DNA of 36,935 nt, from positions 1 through 36,935 of the forward strand of contig JALOQX010000014.1 of the NCBI GenBank assembly GCA_025459265.1. The letters run 5' to 3'. Numbering within the stretch: position 1 is the first letter of the stretch; each line of letters begins with the position of its first letter. This DNA comes from Pirellulaceae bacterium. Lineage in GTDB: Bacteria > Planctomycetota > Planctomycetia > Pirellulales > Pirellulaceae. Shown in pieces: positions 16,656 through 25,186 of the stretch. Position numbers and translations under genes: made by a program. The notes beneath the pieces were generated by a model, which did no database searches, was not told the origin of the DNA, and was given only the letters and a program-made list of their open reading frames with translations.

Positions 16656-17774
16656 TCAATCGGACCACACATCCGCGGTTCTCGCCGCCACATCCGGCAG
16701 CGCGGGCAACGGCGCACTGGGCAGCGGCTCGTACCAGAATGTCGCGCAGCTCCAGTCGTCCTGCGTTTCATGCAGCCCGTCCTTCCAGGCAATCTGCTGG
16801 ATCGTGATCCGCGCCTCGCGCTGCCAGGCAATCGGGTCGGGCAAATGCCACCGATACATCGAGACGAATTCCTTTCCCGACTTGCCGTCTTTCTGATTGA
16901 GACTGCAGCCGTTGTAGAGGAAGGGTGTCTGCTGGATGCCCCAGGCCAACCCGACATAGTCCTCGCTGCCCGTGCCGCAGATGGTCGGGAAATCACGGTC
17001 GCCGTCCATGTACACCTTCACCTCACCTTCGCCCCACCACTGGCCGGGGTGCAAATTGCGGATGCCCATGACCGATCCGATGAAGCGCCCGCGATTCTCC
17101 CGCCGCGGCAGCAGTTCGAAGTCCCGCTTCTCAGTCGTCGGATTCTCGCGGCGAAACAGCACGTGCAGCCGTCCCACGTCGGTCGGATGTTGATCACCCA
17201 ACGTGTAGTCGATCTGGTAGAACAGCGGCACCGGCTGCGCTCCGTCATGTCGGAACGTCATGCGCGCCCGTTTGACGAACGGCATCGGCAGCCAGAGGTT
17301 GCGCCCGCCCGTGGGACCGACACTGTGGACCGCCGACTGGTACGGCATGATCTTCCCGTGAGCGCAACCGAACAGATCACCCACCGGACACTCGATACTC
17401 GGATGCTCCTGATCGTCCCACCACACGCGAACGATCATCGCGCGCTGCAGCACGGGGCGCTGGTCCGTGGTCAGCCAGATGTGGCGAATCGTGCCGGGCC
17501 CCACAATGTTGCACAACTCGACCTCTTCGCCCGGCTGGATGGTCCGCGCCGGCGCTCCTTTACGTCCCACGCCCAGACCGCTGGCAGCCTTGCCGCCCGC
17601 GCCCGGCTCGCCGGTCGGATTCTCGAACGAAATGGACCGCGAGAGGAGTCCGGTGTCGAGCAGATAGGGCTGGTGCACGAGGTCCCCTTGCCCGCGCACG
17701 GGCTGCACGGGGAAAGAAGCCGCAGTCAGCCACAACATCACAGCCAGGGTGCCGAGCACTGCTGATTTGTTCAT
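16656..17774 (-). CDS. Secreted DUF2961 protein (GH172-type glycosidase candidate)
   Basis: Codes for 372 residues from ATG 17774, with GGAGGTG eight bases upstream. A signal peptide covers residues 1-29 (SAVLGTLAVMLWLTAASFPV). DUF2961 hallmarks are SRSISFENPTGEPGAGGKA, a jelly-roll core, QWWGEGEVKVYMDGD (Glu249/Glu251) and GTGSEDY (Glu271). DUF2961 includes the GH172 enzymes acting on fructo- and arabinofuranosides, whose two catalytic glutamates lie about 20 residues apart in these motifs; matching them here is by pattern. Activity on a furanoside is inferred. It is the first gene of a two-gene operon with the twin-arginine oxidoreductase. The region just upstream carries the expanded palindromic repeat. 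Confidence 0.85.
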   Translation of the reverse strand: MNKSAVLGTLAVMLWLTAASFPVQPVRGQGDLVHQPYLLDTGLLSRSISFENPTGEPGAGGKAASGLGVGRKGAPARTIQPGEEVELCNIVGPGTIRHIWLTTDQRPVLQRAMIVRVWWDDQEHPSIECPVGDLFGCAHGKIMPYQSAVHSVGPTGGRNLWLPMPFVKRARMTFRHDGAQPVPLFYQIDYTLGDQHPTDVGRLHVLFRRENPTTEKRDFELLPRRENRGRFIGSVMGIRNLHPGQWWGEGEVKVYMDGDRDFPTICGTGSEDYVGLAWGIQQTPFLYNGCSLNQKDGKSGKEFVSMYRWHLPDPIAWQREARITIQQIAWKDGLHETQDDWSCATFWYEPLPSAPLPALPDVAARTADVWSD

Positions 17775-17935
17775 GGAAGAACACCTCCGAGGAAGTACTG
17801 CCCGATGCTGCCTTGCGGTACGGTACGCCCAGCACCGCCGCGGGCTACCGCCCGGCCCGCGCGGCATCGCCCGCCACGATACCGCCCCCACGCGCCGGCA
17901 GAAACACCCCCACGGAATTGCGTGATTCCGGGAAC

Positions 17936-18147
17936 GCCAAATCGTGGGGTGCCCGGGGACGAGCGCAACCCCCCGGAACGCAGAACGCTGGGGGCTCACT
18001 TCGTTCGTCCCCAGCCACCCGGAAATCCCCCGAACGCAGAACGCTGGGGGCTCACGTCGTTCGTCCCCAGCCACCCGGCAATCCCCGGAACGCGGAACGC
18101 TGGAGGCTCACTTCGTTCGTCCCCAGCCACCCGGAGACTCCCCGAAT
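17936..18147. repeat. Palindromic intergenic element, copy 3, with 56-bp tandem expansion
   Basis: A left arm like copy 2 (GGGGACGAGCGCAACCCCCC) is followed by three tandem right arms. Each reads CTGGGGGCTCAC(T/G)TCGTTCG to CCAGCCACCCGG, starting at 17988, 18044 and 18100, for an exact 56-base period. The spacer between arms, GAACGCAGAACG, is the same wording as in copy 2. Units 2 and 3 differ from unit 1 by a few bases. It lies between the leftward GH172-like gene and the leftward small gene at 18161. Confidence 0.85.
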
Positions 18148-18160
18148 CACGCGTGTCCCT

Positions 18161-18466
18161 TCAGGCGGCGTGACGCGGTGCGCGCTGCCGCGCCTGAGCC
18201 GCGAGGGCCACGACGCGCACGCGTGCCCCGCTGCGGTCGTAGAACTTGATTTCGCCTTCTTCCGCGAACCACACGGCCTGCAGGCCATCCCATTCGAACC
18301 GGCGCCCGCAAAAACAGCCGTCTCGGATCAGGACGGACTCGCGCGGGGCCGTATCCGACGCCCCGCCCAACTCCGCAAATGTGTCCCGAATCAACGTGCG
18401 AATCTGTTCAACCAGGCAGGCAGAGTCCATGTCCGCGTCCCAGGTGGCCCCGATCCGTGTCCGCAA
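18161..18466 (-). CDS. Small conserved planctomycetal protein of unknown function
   Basis: Codes for about 101 residues. The core pattern is MDSACLVEQIRTLIRDTFAE, then a Gly-rich turn, ESVLIRDGCFCGRRFEWDGL and QAVWFAEEGEIKFYD. I recall this layout from hypothetical proteins of Planctomycetota, but it has no function known to me. It looks like a small alpha/beta domain with a Cys-x-Cys turn and no membrane segment. The start is uncertain. TTG 18466 is used to keep the TRIGATWDADMDSA segment; no strong ribosome-binding site is visible and an internal ATG (MDSAC) is an alternative. It reads away from the DUF1549 gene and toward the tandem palindromic repeat. Confidence 0.6.
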   Translation of the reverse strand: MRTRIGATWDADMDSACLVEQIRTLIRDTFAELGGASDTAPRESVLIRDGCFCGRRFEWDGLQAVWFAEEGEIKFYDRSGARVRVVALAAQARQRAPRHAA

Positions 18467-18747
18467 GTCATGTCGCCCAAGGTCATGAGCGAACCTCTGC
18501 TTTCCATCGGCATCCCCGTGCCCACAGGATCGTTTCCGGCTTCCGAACCGCTACATTCTTCCCAGCTTGGCCAGATGAGGGCGGCACTTTGAGGCGCCCG
18601 CCGCGGTGCGTATGATGGTGCGGTAGTCGGAGTTGCTAACCGGTGCTCGTGCGGGACGACGCGCAGCGCCACGGGCGTCGCATCCCCGGCACGGCGGGAG
18701 GCGGCTGGGCAGAGTTCCTGGACACGCGCAGCGACGGGACAAAGCAC

Positions 18748-21675
18748 ATGAACCTGGGCGTGCGGATTGGCTTGGCAGCGGTCACCCTTGCGGGGTCCAC
18801 CGCGGCGCTGGCAGCAGATGATGACCCGGCTCGGTTTTTTGAGCAGCGAGTAAAGGTCATCCTGGTCGAGCGCTGTCTTGCCTGTCATGGCGCGGACCGC
18901 AAGGGCGGACTGGACTTGCGGCAGAAAGACACCGCGCTGCAGGGGGGCGACAGCGGTACGGCCCTGGAACCTGGCCAACCGGATGCGAGTCTGCTGATCG
19001 AGTATGTCGAGTCGCAGGAGATGCCGCCCGACCAGCCGCTGTCGGCTGACGAATCGCTGGTGCTGCGGCAATGGGTCGAGCAGGGCGCGTATTATCCGCC
19101 CGTACCGCTGAATCCGATCGCGGTGAGCACCTCGCGCCGGGCCGGATACGATTGGTGGTCGCTGCGCCCGCTGGCCGATCCCGCGCCGCCCGACGTGGCG
19201 AGCACGCCGGACGGCGGTGTGCCGGCCGCCTGGACGGAGCACCCGATCGACCGGTTCGTGGTGGCGGGTCTGACCGCCGCCGGGCTCCGCCCGTCCCCAC
19301 CTGCGGACCGCCGTACGCTCGTGCGTCGCGCGACGTACGACTTGACCGGTCTGCCGCCGACGGCGGACGAGGTGGACCAGTTTGTCGGTGACGCGCGACC
19401 GGATGCTTATGAGCGGCTGATCGACCGCCTGCTGGCGTCGCCTCACTACGGTGAGCACTGGGGTCGCCACTGGCTGGATGTGGTGCGGTTCGGCGAGAGC
19501 AACGGCTACGAGCGCAACGTGGTCATCGACAATGCCTGGCCATTTCGGGACTACGTGATTCGCTCGCTCAACCAGGACAAACCGCTGGACCAGCTGATTC
19601 GCGAGCACCTGGCCGGCGACGTGCTGGGCCCAGGTGACCCGGAGGCCGAAGTGGGCACGGCCTTTCTGGTCTGCGGACCCTACGACGATGTGGGGAACCA
19701 GGATGCGGTGCAGGCAGCCCAGATCCGGGCCGATGCGATCGACGATATGGTCCGGGCCACCGGCGAGGCATTTCTGGGCCTGACGATCGGCTGCGCCCGC
19801 TGCCACGACCACAAGTTCGATCCGGTCACGCAGCGGGACTATTACAGCTGGTACGCCACGTTTGCCGGCGTGCATCACGGCAGCCGAGACGTGGCGAGGC
19901 CGGACGAGCGCCGCGCGCGCGACGAGCGGACCGCGCCGCTGCTGGCGCGCAAGGCGACGCTGGCCGGGCAGCGGGACGCGCTCGAGCAGGCGATTGTTGC
20001 GCGCGGTGAAGCGCAAGCTGCGGCGTGGGAAGCCCGTTGGACTCGGCCGCCGGCCGCCCGCCGCGGCACGGAGGAGACGTTTGCACCGGTTGCCGCGCGC
20101 TACGTACGGCTGGTTGCCGATGGTGTCGACACGAACCCCGCCGCACGAACGGGCTACCGGATTGACGAATTCGAGGTTTGGAGTGCTGAAGACGTGCCGC
20201 GCAACGTGGCCCTCGCCCACGGCGGGGCGGAGGCCATCGGGCGCAACCCCGTCGCGGAGGATTTCGCAGACGCCTACAGTCCGAGTCTGACCATCGATGG
20301 CGAGTTCGGGGCCACCTGGATTGCGGCCAGCCCCGAGCTGACGATCGTGCTTCCCGAGCCGACGACGATCAACCGCGTCGTCTTCTCCAGCGACCGTCAG
20401 GGAGCGGGCGGCGCCCTGGCCGAAGCGGCGTTTGTCTGCGAGTATCGCATCGAGGTGTCGCCGGACAACCGGCAGTGGACCGAAGTAGCCACGGGTGCCG
20501 ACCGTCAGCCGGTCCATGCGGCGCATCGCCGGCAGCGGCTGCTCGCTGCCGCCGGCACCCAGGAGGAGCGTCAGGAGCTGGCGCGCCTGCAGGCCGAGCT
20601 GGCGGCGACGGATCGCACCTTGGCGGAGATCCCGCCGCTGCCGCGGTGGTGGGTGGGTGACATGCGGCCGGCGGGGGGACCGTTTCACGTCTTTCTCGGC
20701 GGCAGCCCGCAGCGGCCCGGCGACTCGGTGGTGGCGCAGAGCCTGGGCGCACTGGGGGAATACGTGCCCGCCTACACGCTCGCCCCCGACGCCGCGGAGG
20801 CCGACCGGCGCCGCGCACTGGCCGACTGGCTCACACATCCTGACAATCCGCTGACACCGCGCGTGCTGGCCAACCGCGTCTGGCACTACCATTTCGGCCG
20901 CGGCATTGTGGACACACCCAGCGATTTCGGCTTCATGGGAGGCCGCCCCACGCACCCCGCACTGCTCGACTGGCTCGCGCGGCAGCTGCAAACGGCCCGG
21001 TGGCAGCTCAAACCGCTCCACAAGCAGATCATGCTGTCGCAGGCGTATCAGCAGTCGAGCCGTTACGATCCGGCCGCGGCGGGCATCGACGCCGACAGCC
21101 GCTGGCTGTGGCGGTTCCCGCCGCGCCGGCTGGCGGCGGAGGAAATTCGTGACACATTCCTGTCACTATCTGGCAAGCTGGCGCCGGACAACGGCGGGCC
21201 GGGCTTCCGCCTGTACCGCTACCTGCAGGATAACGTCGCGACCTATGTGCCGCTCGACACGCACGGCCCCGACACCTATCGCCGGGCGGTCTACCATCAG
21301 AACGCGCGGGCCACGCGGATCGACCTGCTGACCGATTTTGACGCGCCGGACTGTGCCTTCGCTGCGCCGCGCCGCGATGCGACTACGACACCGCTGCAGG
21401 CGCTGACGCTGCTGAACCACCGCTTCACGCTGGACATGGCACAGGCGTGGGCGGCGCGCTTGGAGCAAGACGTCGCGCGCGCCACCCCGTCGCACGGACG
21501 TGACAACGGCGCGGACGTGGCCGGGCCACAGGTCGAGCGGGCGTTTCGCCAGGCTTTCCACCGGCTGCCCAGTGCAGCCGAACGCGCGGCGGCCGCCGCG
21601 CTCGTCACCCAACACGGACTCCCCGCGCTGTGCCGCGCCTTGCTCAACTCGAACGAACTTGTCTTTGTCGACTGA
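18748..21675 (+). CDS. PSCyt1/DUF1549/DUF1553 planctomycetal cytochrome protein
   Basis: Codes for 975 residues from ATG 18748, which gives a clean signal peptide (MNLGVRIGLAAVTLAGSTAA). The frame extends further upstream, but that part looks non-coding. The PSCyt1 haem site CLACHG lies at 43-48. DUF1549 follows (about 160-370; HPIDRFVVAGL, HWLDVVRFGESNGYERN). A middle insert resembles an F5/8-type C discoidin fold (RYVRLVADGVDT...SPSLTIDGEFGATW) and DUF1553 forms the C-terminus (NPLTPRVLANRVWHYHFGRG). These exported proteins nearly always pair with a DUF1501 gene, as here 18 bases downstream. Their function is unproven; a role in extracellular polymer breakdown or redox on the cell surface is suspected. 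No similar pair occurs elsewhere in the window. Confidence 0.9.
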   Translation: MNLGVRIGLAAVTLAGSTAALAADDDPARFFEQRVKVILVERCLACHGADRKGGLDLRQKDTALQGGDSGTALEPGQPDASLLIEYVESQEMPPDQPLSADESLVLRQWVEQGAYYPPVPLNPIAVSTSRRAGYDWWSLRPLADPAPPDVASTPDGGVPAAWTEHPIDRFVVAGLTAAGLRPSPPADRRTLVRRATYDLTGLPPTADEVDQFVGDARPDAYERLIDRLLASPHYGEHWGRHWLDVVRFGESNGYERNVVIDNAWPFRDYVIRSLNQDKPLDQLIREHLAGDVLGPGDPEAEVGTAFLVCGPYDDVGNQDAVQAAQIRADAIDDMVRATGEAFLGLTIGCARCHDHKFDPVTQRDYYSWYATFAGVHHGSRDVARPDERRARDERTAPLLARKATLAGQRDALEQAIVARGEAQAAAWEARWTRPPAARRGTEETFAPVAARYVRLVADGVDTNPAARTGYRIDEFEVWSAEDVPRNVALAHGGAEAIGRNPVAEDFADAYSPSLTIDGEFGATWIAASPELTIVLPEPTTINRVVFSSDRQGAGGALAEAAFVCEYRIEVSPDNRQWTEVATGADRQPVHAAHRRQRLLAAAGTQEERQELARLQAELAATDRTLAEIPPLPRWWVGDMRPAGGPFHVFLGGSPQRPGDSVVAQSLGALGEYVPAYTLAPDAAEADRRRALADWLTHPDNPLTPRVLANRVWHYHFGRGIVDTPSDFGFMGGRPTHPALLDWLARQLQTARWQLKPLHKQIMLSQAYQQSSRYDPAAAGIDADSRWLWRFPPRRLAAEEIRDTFLSLSGKLAPDNGGPGFRLYRYLQDNVATYVPLDTHGPDTYRRAVYHQNARATRIDLLTDFDAPDCAFAAPRRDATTTPLQALTLLNHRFTLDMAQAWAARLEQDVARATPSHGRDNGADVAGPQVERAFRQAFHRLPSAAERAAAAALVTQHGLPALCRALLNSNELVFVD

Positions 21676-21693
21676 AGAACAGGCCAGGGACCC

Positions 21694-23220
21694 ATGACGA
21701 CTCGCGATCAGGAGACGGTGCCCGCGGCGGGCGCTGCCGACGGCGGTGCGACGGGCGAACTTGACGCGGCGCTGGGCGAGCGCGTCTTGTCGCGGCGCGG
21801 CTGGCTGGCCGACGCCTACACGGGACTGCTCGGCCTGGGCCTGGCCAGCCTGGTCGGCCGCGAGCTGGCGGCCGGAGACGCAGACACCGCCGGTCACTGG
21901 CAGCCCGGACGCGGCCAGACGCATTTCGCGCCGCGGGCGCAGCGCGTGCTCCAGATCTTCTGCCCCGGTGCCGCGTCCCATATCGATCTGTGGGAGCACA
22001 AACCCGCGCTGGAGAAATATCACGGCCAGCCGCTCCCCGGCGCCGAACAGCTGGTCAGTTTCCAAGGCAAGAATGGGAATCTGATGCAGAGCCCGTGGCC
22101 GTTTGTCCCGTGCGGCCAGAGCGGGAAGATGATCTCCAGCCTGCTGCCGCAGATGGCCCAGCACGTCGATGACATCGCCTTTATCCACTCGATGATGTCC
22201 AAGACCAACACGCACGGGCCGGGCTGCGTGTTCATGAACACCGGGCACGTGACCGAGGGGTTTCCCAGCGCGGGAGCGTGGACCAGCTACGCCTTGGGCA
22301 GCGCCAACGATAATCTCCCGACGTACGTGGCCTTGCCGGACGTGCGCGGTGAACCCCCCAACGGGAAGGCTAACTGGAGCAACGGCTTCCTGGCGGCACA
22401 ACATCAGGCCATCGTGATGAATGCCCAGCAGCCGATCCGCAACCTGCCCCGACCGGCGGACATCGCATCGGAGGAAGACGAAGCCACCCGCACGTTGCTC
22501 GCCCAGCTCAATGACCACCACGCCGCCCAGCGGCCCGGCGAGGATCTGTTGCGGGCACGGATTGAGTCGTATGCGCTGGCGGCCCGCATGCAGCTCTCCG
22601 CCCCGGAAGTGACCGACCTTACGCGCGAGCCGGCGGCGGTCCACCAGCGGTACGGCACGGAGGATCCGAATCGCCTGAAGGCAGCGTATGCCCGCAACTG
22701 CCTGCTGGCCCGCCGCCTGCTCGAACGCGGCGTGCGCTACGTGAACCTCTACTGCGCCTCGCGCGCTTCGGGGGTCGATGGACTCCTGAATTGGGATGCC
22801 CACAAGACGCTCAAGCCGGACTACGAGCGGCATTGTCCGGTGTTCGACCAGCCCACGGCGACGTTGCTGGCCGATCTGAAGGAGCGCGGACTGCTGGCCG
22901 ACACCCTGGTGCTGTGGACCACCGAGTTCGGACGTATGCCGACCCATCAGGAAGGCACCACCGGCCGCGACCACAATCCGGACGGATTCACCTGCTGGAT
23001 GATGGGCGCGGGCGTCCGTGGGGGCGTCAGCTACGGGGCCACGGACGAATTCGGCCGACGCGCGGAACTGGACCCGGTGACGGTGTGGGACTTCTACGCC
23101 ACCGTGCTGCACGTGCTCGGCTTCGACCACCAGCGGCTGACCTACTACCACAACGGGCTGGATCGCCGCCTGACGGACGTGCAAGGCCACGTGCTGCACG
23201 CCGTGCTGACCTATTCATAG
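21694..23220 (+). CDS. DUF1501 family protein, partner of the DUF1549 protein
   Basis: Codes for 508 residues. A twin-arginine-like start (VLSRRGWLADAYTGLLGLGL) indicates export, with an unusually long 28-residue region before it. Alkaline-phosphatase-fold (sulfatase-like) pieces typical of DUF1501 are ARRVLQIFCPGAASHIDLWEHKPALEKYH in outline, FIHSMMSKTNTHGPG, NWDAHKTLKPDYERHCPVFD, LWTTEFGRMPTHQ and RDHNPDGFTCWMMGAGVRGG. Metal-binding Asp and His residues of the fold are present in these motifs. No catalytic activity is established for the family. It is co-transcribed with the DUF1549 gene. Its last 10 bases overlap the end of the convergent gene at 23211. Confidence 0.9.
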   Translation: MTTRDQETVPAAGAADGGATGELDAALGERVLSRRGWLADAYTGLLGLGLASLVGRELAAGDADTAGHWQPGRGQTHFAPRAQRVLQIFCPGAASHIDLWEHKPALEKYHGQPLPGAEQLVSFQGKNGNLMQSPWPFVPCGQSGKMISSLLPQMAQHVDDIAFIHSMMSKTNTHGPGCVFMNTGHVTEGFPSAGAWTSYALGSANDNLPTYVALPDVRGEPPNGKANWSNGFLAAQHQAIVMNAQQPIRNLPRPADIASEEDEATRTLLAQLNDHHAAQRPGEDLLRARIESYALAARMQLSAPEVTDLTREPAAVHQRYGTEDPNRLKAAYARNCLLARRLLERGVRYVNLYCASRASGVDGLLNWDAHKTLKPDYERHCPVFDQPTATLLADLKERGLLADTLVLWTTEFGRMPTHQEGTTGRDHNPDGFTCWMMGAGVRGGVSYGATDEFGRRAELDPVTVWDFYATVLHVLGFDHQRLTYYHNGLDRRLTDVQGHVLHAVLTYS

Positions 23221-24608
23221 AGCCGGAGGCAGACGTAGCTGATCGCCTGCTCGGCGCCGGCGCGGGTGCCCAACAGGTCCAGCAGGGGGGACGGGGGTGA
23301 ACCGCCACGCACCGTCGCCGTGAAGAAGGACGTCATGGGCGGCACAAGCGCCACGCGGTGCGACGCGACCAGCGCGCCCTCCGACAGCTCCAGGATCCGG
23401 TTCTCCGAGACGCGCTGGCCGGCAGCATCGGTCCCGCTCACGTAGCACACCACGACCAGCCGCCCGTGCGGCGCGACGTGGAACCGCGCGGCGCTCACGA
23501 TTTCGTTCGCGCCGCCCTCTTCAGCCAGCACGAGTGATTGCTGAGCGATCTTGACGCCGCGTTCCAGCACGGCATAGTTGAGCGCATAGGACTGACGTGC
23601 CTCGGGGAAAAACTTCTCGCGCAGGCGCGTGTCGAGGGCCTGTTCGGTCCACAGGAGATGCACACGTCCGTCATCCGCCTGATACAGGTCGCACGGCGTG
23701 ACCCAGCCGCAGGTCTGGTCCCGGCTGGCAATTTCCACCCACGGCTGGAACTCCTGCGACGTGATGTCGTCGGTCCAGGTGTAGAACAGGCGGCGAAAGT
23801 CGTAGTCCCAGTCGCGGCCCGTGAGTTCGCGCTTGTAGGCCCGCCAGGCGTCGTACGGTTCCTGGATGTCGCTCACGCCGCAGAAATGCACCGCGCGCTG
23901 CCGCAGCATCACGGTGGGATAGCAGACCCGGATTGGCTGCGGATGATCGTATTCGGCGCCCCAGGGCCACACCAGTCTGCCCTGGGCGGACCACCGCCCG
24001 GTGGCGTCGCGAAACGCCCATTCCGCATGCGTGTAGTCGATATTCTGCATGATCAGCAGCTCGCCCGCGGCGCCGTCCGCCGCCAGCGTGCGGTAGGAGT
24101 GCTCCGTGAAGGCCGGTGTGCCGTTCCAGCTGGGCAGGATCGTTTCCGGTGCGGCGTCCAGCTGCGACACGGACCAGCGGAGCAGCTGGGGCTGTGCCGG
24201 CCCGCCGTATGCATCGGGCGCCGCCAGCGTCGGGTTGACCGACAGGAATAGCTGCCCGGCGTGAGAGACCGCCAGCGGGCACGGTTCGCGTGTGCGGCCG
24301 GTCGCATCCCGCTGCCGCAGGTGCCAGCCGTCCGCATTGCGATCGAACAACGTCCAGCGGCAGTTGTTCAGCGGCGGGACACCGGTGAGCGTCTCCAGAC
24401 CGCTGGCCACGACGCGGTCCCCCAGCCGCACAAGGCACGTCGACCCGCGACACCACAGCGGACCGGCGCCGTTGTTGGCCGGTTCGTACCGGTAGACTTC
24501 CTCAGCAACCGTGACGATCGGCCGCAGGGGCGGTTCTGCCTGAGCCATGACCGTCGCGGTCCAGCCTCCCCACCAGACGACGGCAACAAGCAGACGGAGA
24601 CGACTCAT
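23211..24608 (-). CDS. Secreted BNR-like protein of unknown function
   Basis: Codes for 465 residues with a signal peptide (LRLLVAVVWWGGWTATVMAQ). The body has repeated strand blocks such as GELLIMQNIDYTHAEWAFRD, RAVHFCGVSDIQEPYDAWRA and DDGRVHLLWTEQALD. These resemble the repeated blades of BNR-type propellers, although no perfect Asp box is seen. I recognise no enzyme motif, so only a secreted propeller-like fold is proposed. Its ATG overlaps the stop of the GcvR-like gene by an ATGA, so the two are co-translated. This is an odd pairing of an exported protein with a cytoplasmic regulator. The 3' end overlaps the DUF1501 gene tail by 10 bases. Confidence 0.75.
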   Translation of the reverse strand: MSRLRLLVAVVWWGGWTATVMAQAEPPLRPIVTVAEEVYRYEPANNGAGPLWCRGSTCLVRLGDRVVASGLETLTGVPPLNNCRWTLFDRNADGWHLRQRDATGRTREPCPLAVSHAGQLFLSVNPTLAAPDAYGGPAQPQLLRWSVSQLDAAPETILPSWNGTPAFTEHSYRTLAADGAAGELLIMQNIDYTHAEWAFRDATGRWSAQGRLVWPWGAEYDHPQPIRVCYPTVMLRQRAVHFCGVSDIQEPYDAWRAYKRELTGRDWDYDFRRLFYTWTDDITSQEFQPWVEIASRDQTCGWVTPCDLYQADDGRVHLLWTEQALDTRLREKFFPEARQSYALNYAVLERGVKIAQQSLVLAEEGGANEIVSAARFHVAPHGRLVVVCYVSGTDAAGQRVSENRILELSEGALVASHRVALVPPMTSFFTATVRGGSPPSPLLDLLGTRAGAEQAISYVCLRLYE

Positions 24609-25147
24609 GTCGCATCCACTCCCCGCAGCTCCACGTCGACGCCCAGTGCGTCGCCGATCTGCGTCAGGTTCCGGTCGAGTTCGTCGCGCGTGACGTCTGG
24701 GGGCACCTTGATTTGGGCCGTCATGTGAAACAGTGGCGCGGCGCTCATGGGTGCCCGGGTCAGATGCGTCTCCATCGATTCGACGTTGATCCCGCGCGAG
24801 GCGAGGTAGGCCGAGACGCGATGCACGATCCCCTCGTGGTCCGCACCGGTCAGACGAAGCTGATAGAGCGTCTGGGACGCACCGGCGGCTGGCACATCCG
24901 CGTGCGATGGTTTGACGGTGACGGTGGTGTGTTCATCAGCCAGCTGCAGCAGGGCCTGCTCGAGCGCCGCGGACTGGTCTGCGGGCACACTGACCAACAC
25001 GATGCCCGCAAAGTCGCCTCCCAGGCGTGCCAGGCGACTGTCTTCCCAGTTACCCGCGTGCTGCACGACCGTCTGGGTGATGCGCTGGACGATCCCGGGA
25101 CGATCGGGGCAGGTGATCGTGACGATCAGGAAGGTCTTGGTGCTCAT
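24605..25147 (-). CDS. GcvR-like double-ACT-domain regulatory protein
   Basis: Codes for 180 residues; GGAG lies eight bases before the ATG. Two ACT domains are visible. The first starts FLIVTITCPDRPGIVQRITQ with a NWEDSRLARLGGDFAGIVLV strand. The second has YQLRLTGADHEGIVHRVSAY, SRGINVESMETHLTRAP and an amphipathic C-terminus. ACT pairs of this type occur in GcvR, which modulates glycine-cleavage gene control by protein contact. Here they probably bind an amino acid and act on a partner protein; the partner is not in the window. It is coupled to the BNR-like gene by overlap and lies 39 bases after the VOC gene. A CACAATTGTG palindrome lies upstream. Confidence 0.8.
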   Translation of the reverse strand: MSTKTFLIVTITCPDRPGIVQRITQTVVQHAGNWEDSRLARLGGDFAGIVLVSVPADQSAALEQALLQLADEHTTVTVKPSHADVPAAGASQTLYQLRLTGADHEGIVHRVSAYLASRGINVESMETHLTRAPMSAAPLFHMTAQIKVPPDVTRDELDRNLTQIGDALGVDVELRGVDAT

Positions 25148-25173
25148 ACTGCGAGTCTCCCTGCGCGACTCAA

Positions 25174-25183
25174 CACAATTGTG
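25174..25183. promoter_or_regulatory. CACAATTGTG palindrome, second copy
   Basis: The same perfect 10-mer as at 10808-10817, in the short gap between the VOC gene stop and the GcvR-like ATG. By base composition, two exact copies in 37 kb of GC-rich sequence are not expected. A binding role is inference. Confidence 0.3.
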
Positions 25184-25186
25184 ATG

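Noticed and set aside
17936-18147. CRISPR array
   Set aside because: Only three units with a 56-base period and no variable spacers; the inter-unit sequence is itself repeated, and no cas genes are present.
18391-21021. 876-codon minus-strand frame opposite the DUF1549 gene
   Set aside because: Antisense shadow with no recognisable domain; the plus-strand product has all family motifs.
21166-23199. 677-codon minus-strand frame opposite the DUF1501 gene
   Set aside because: Antisense shadow in the same GC-rich pattern; no domain or ribosome-binding site support.
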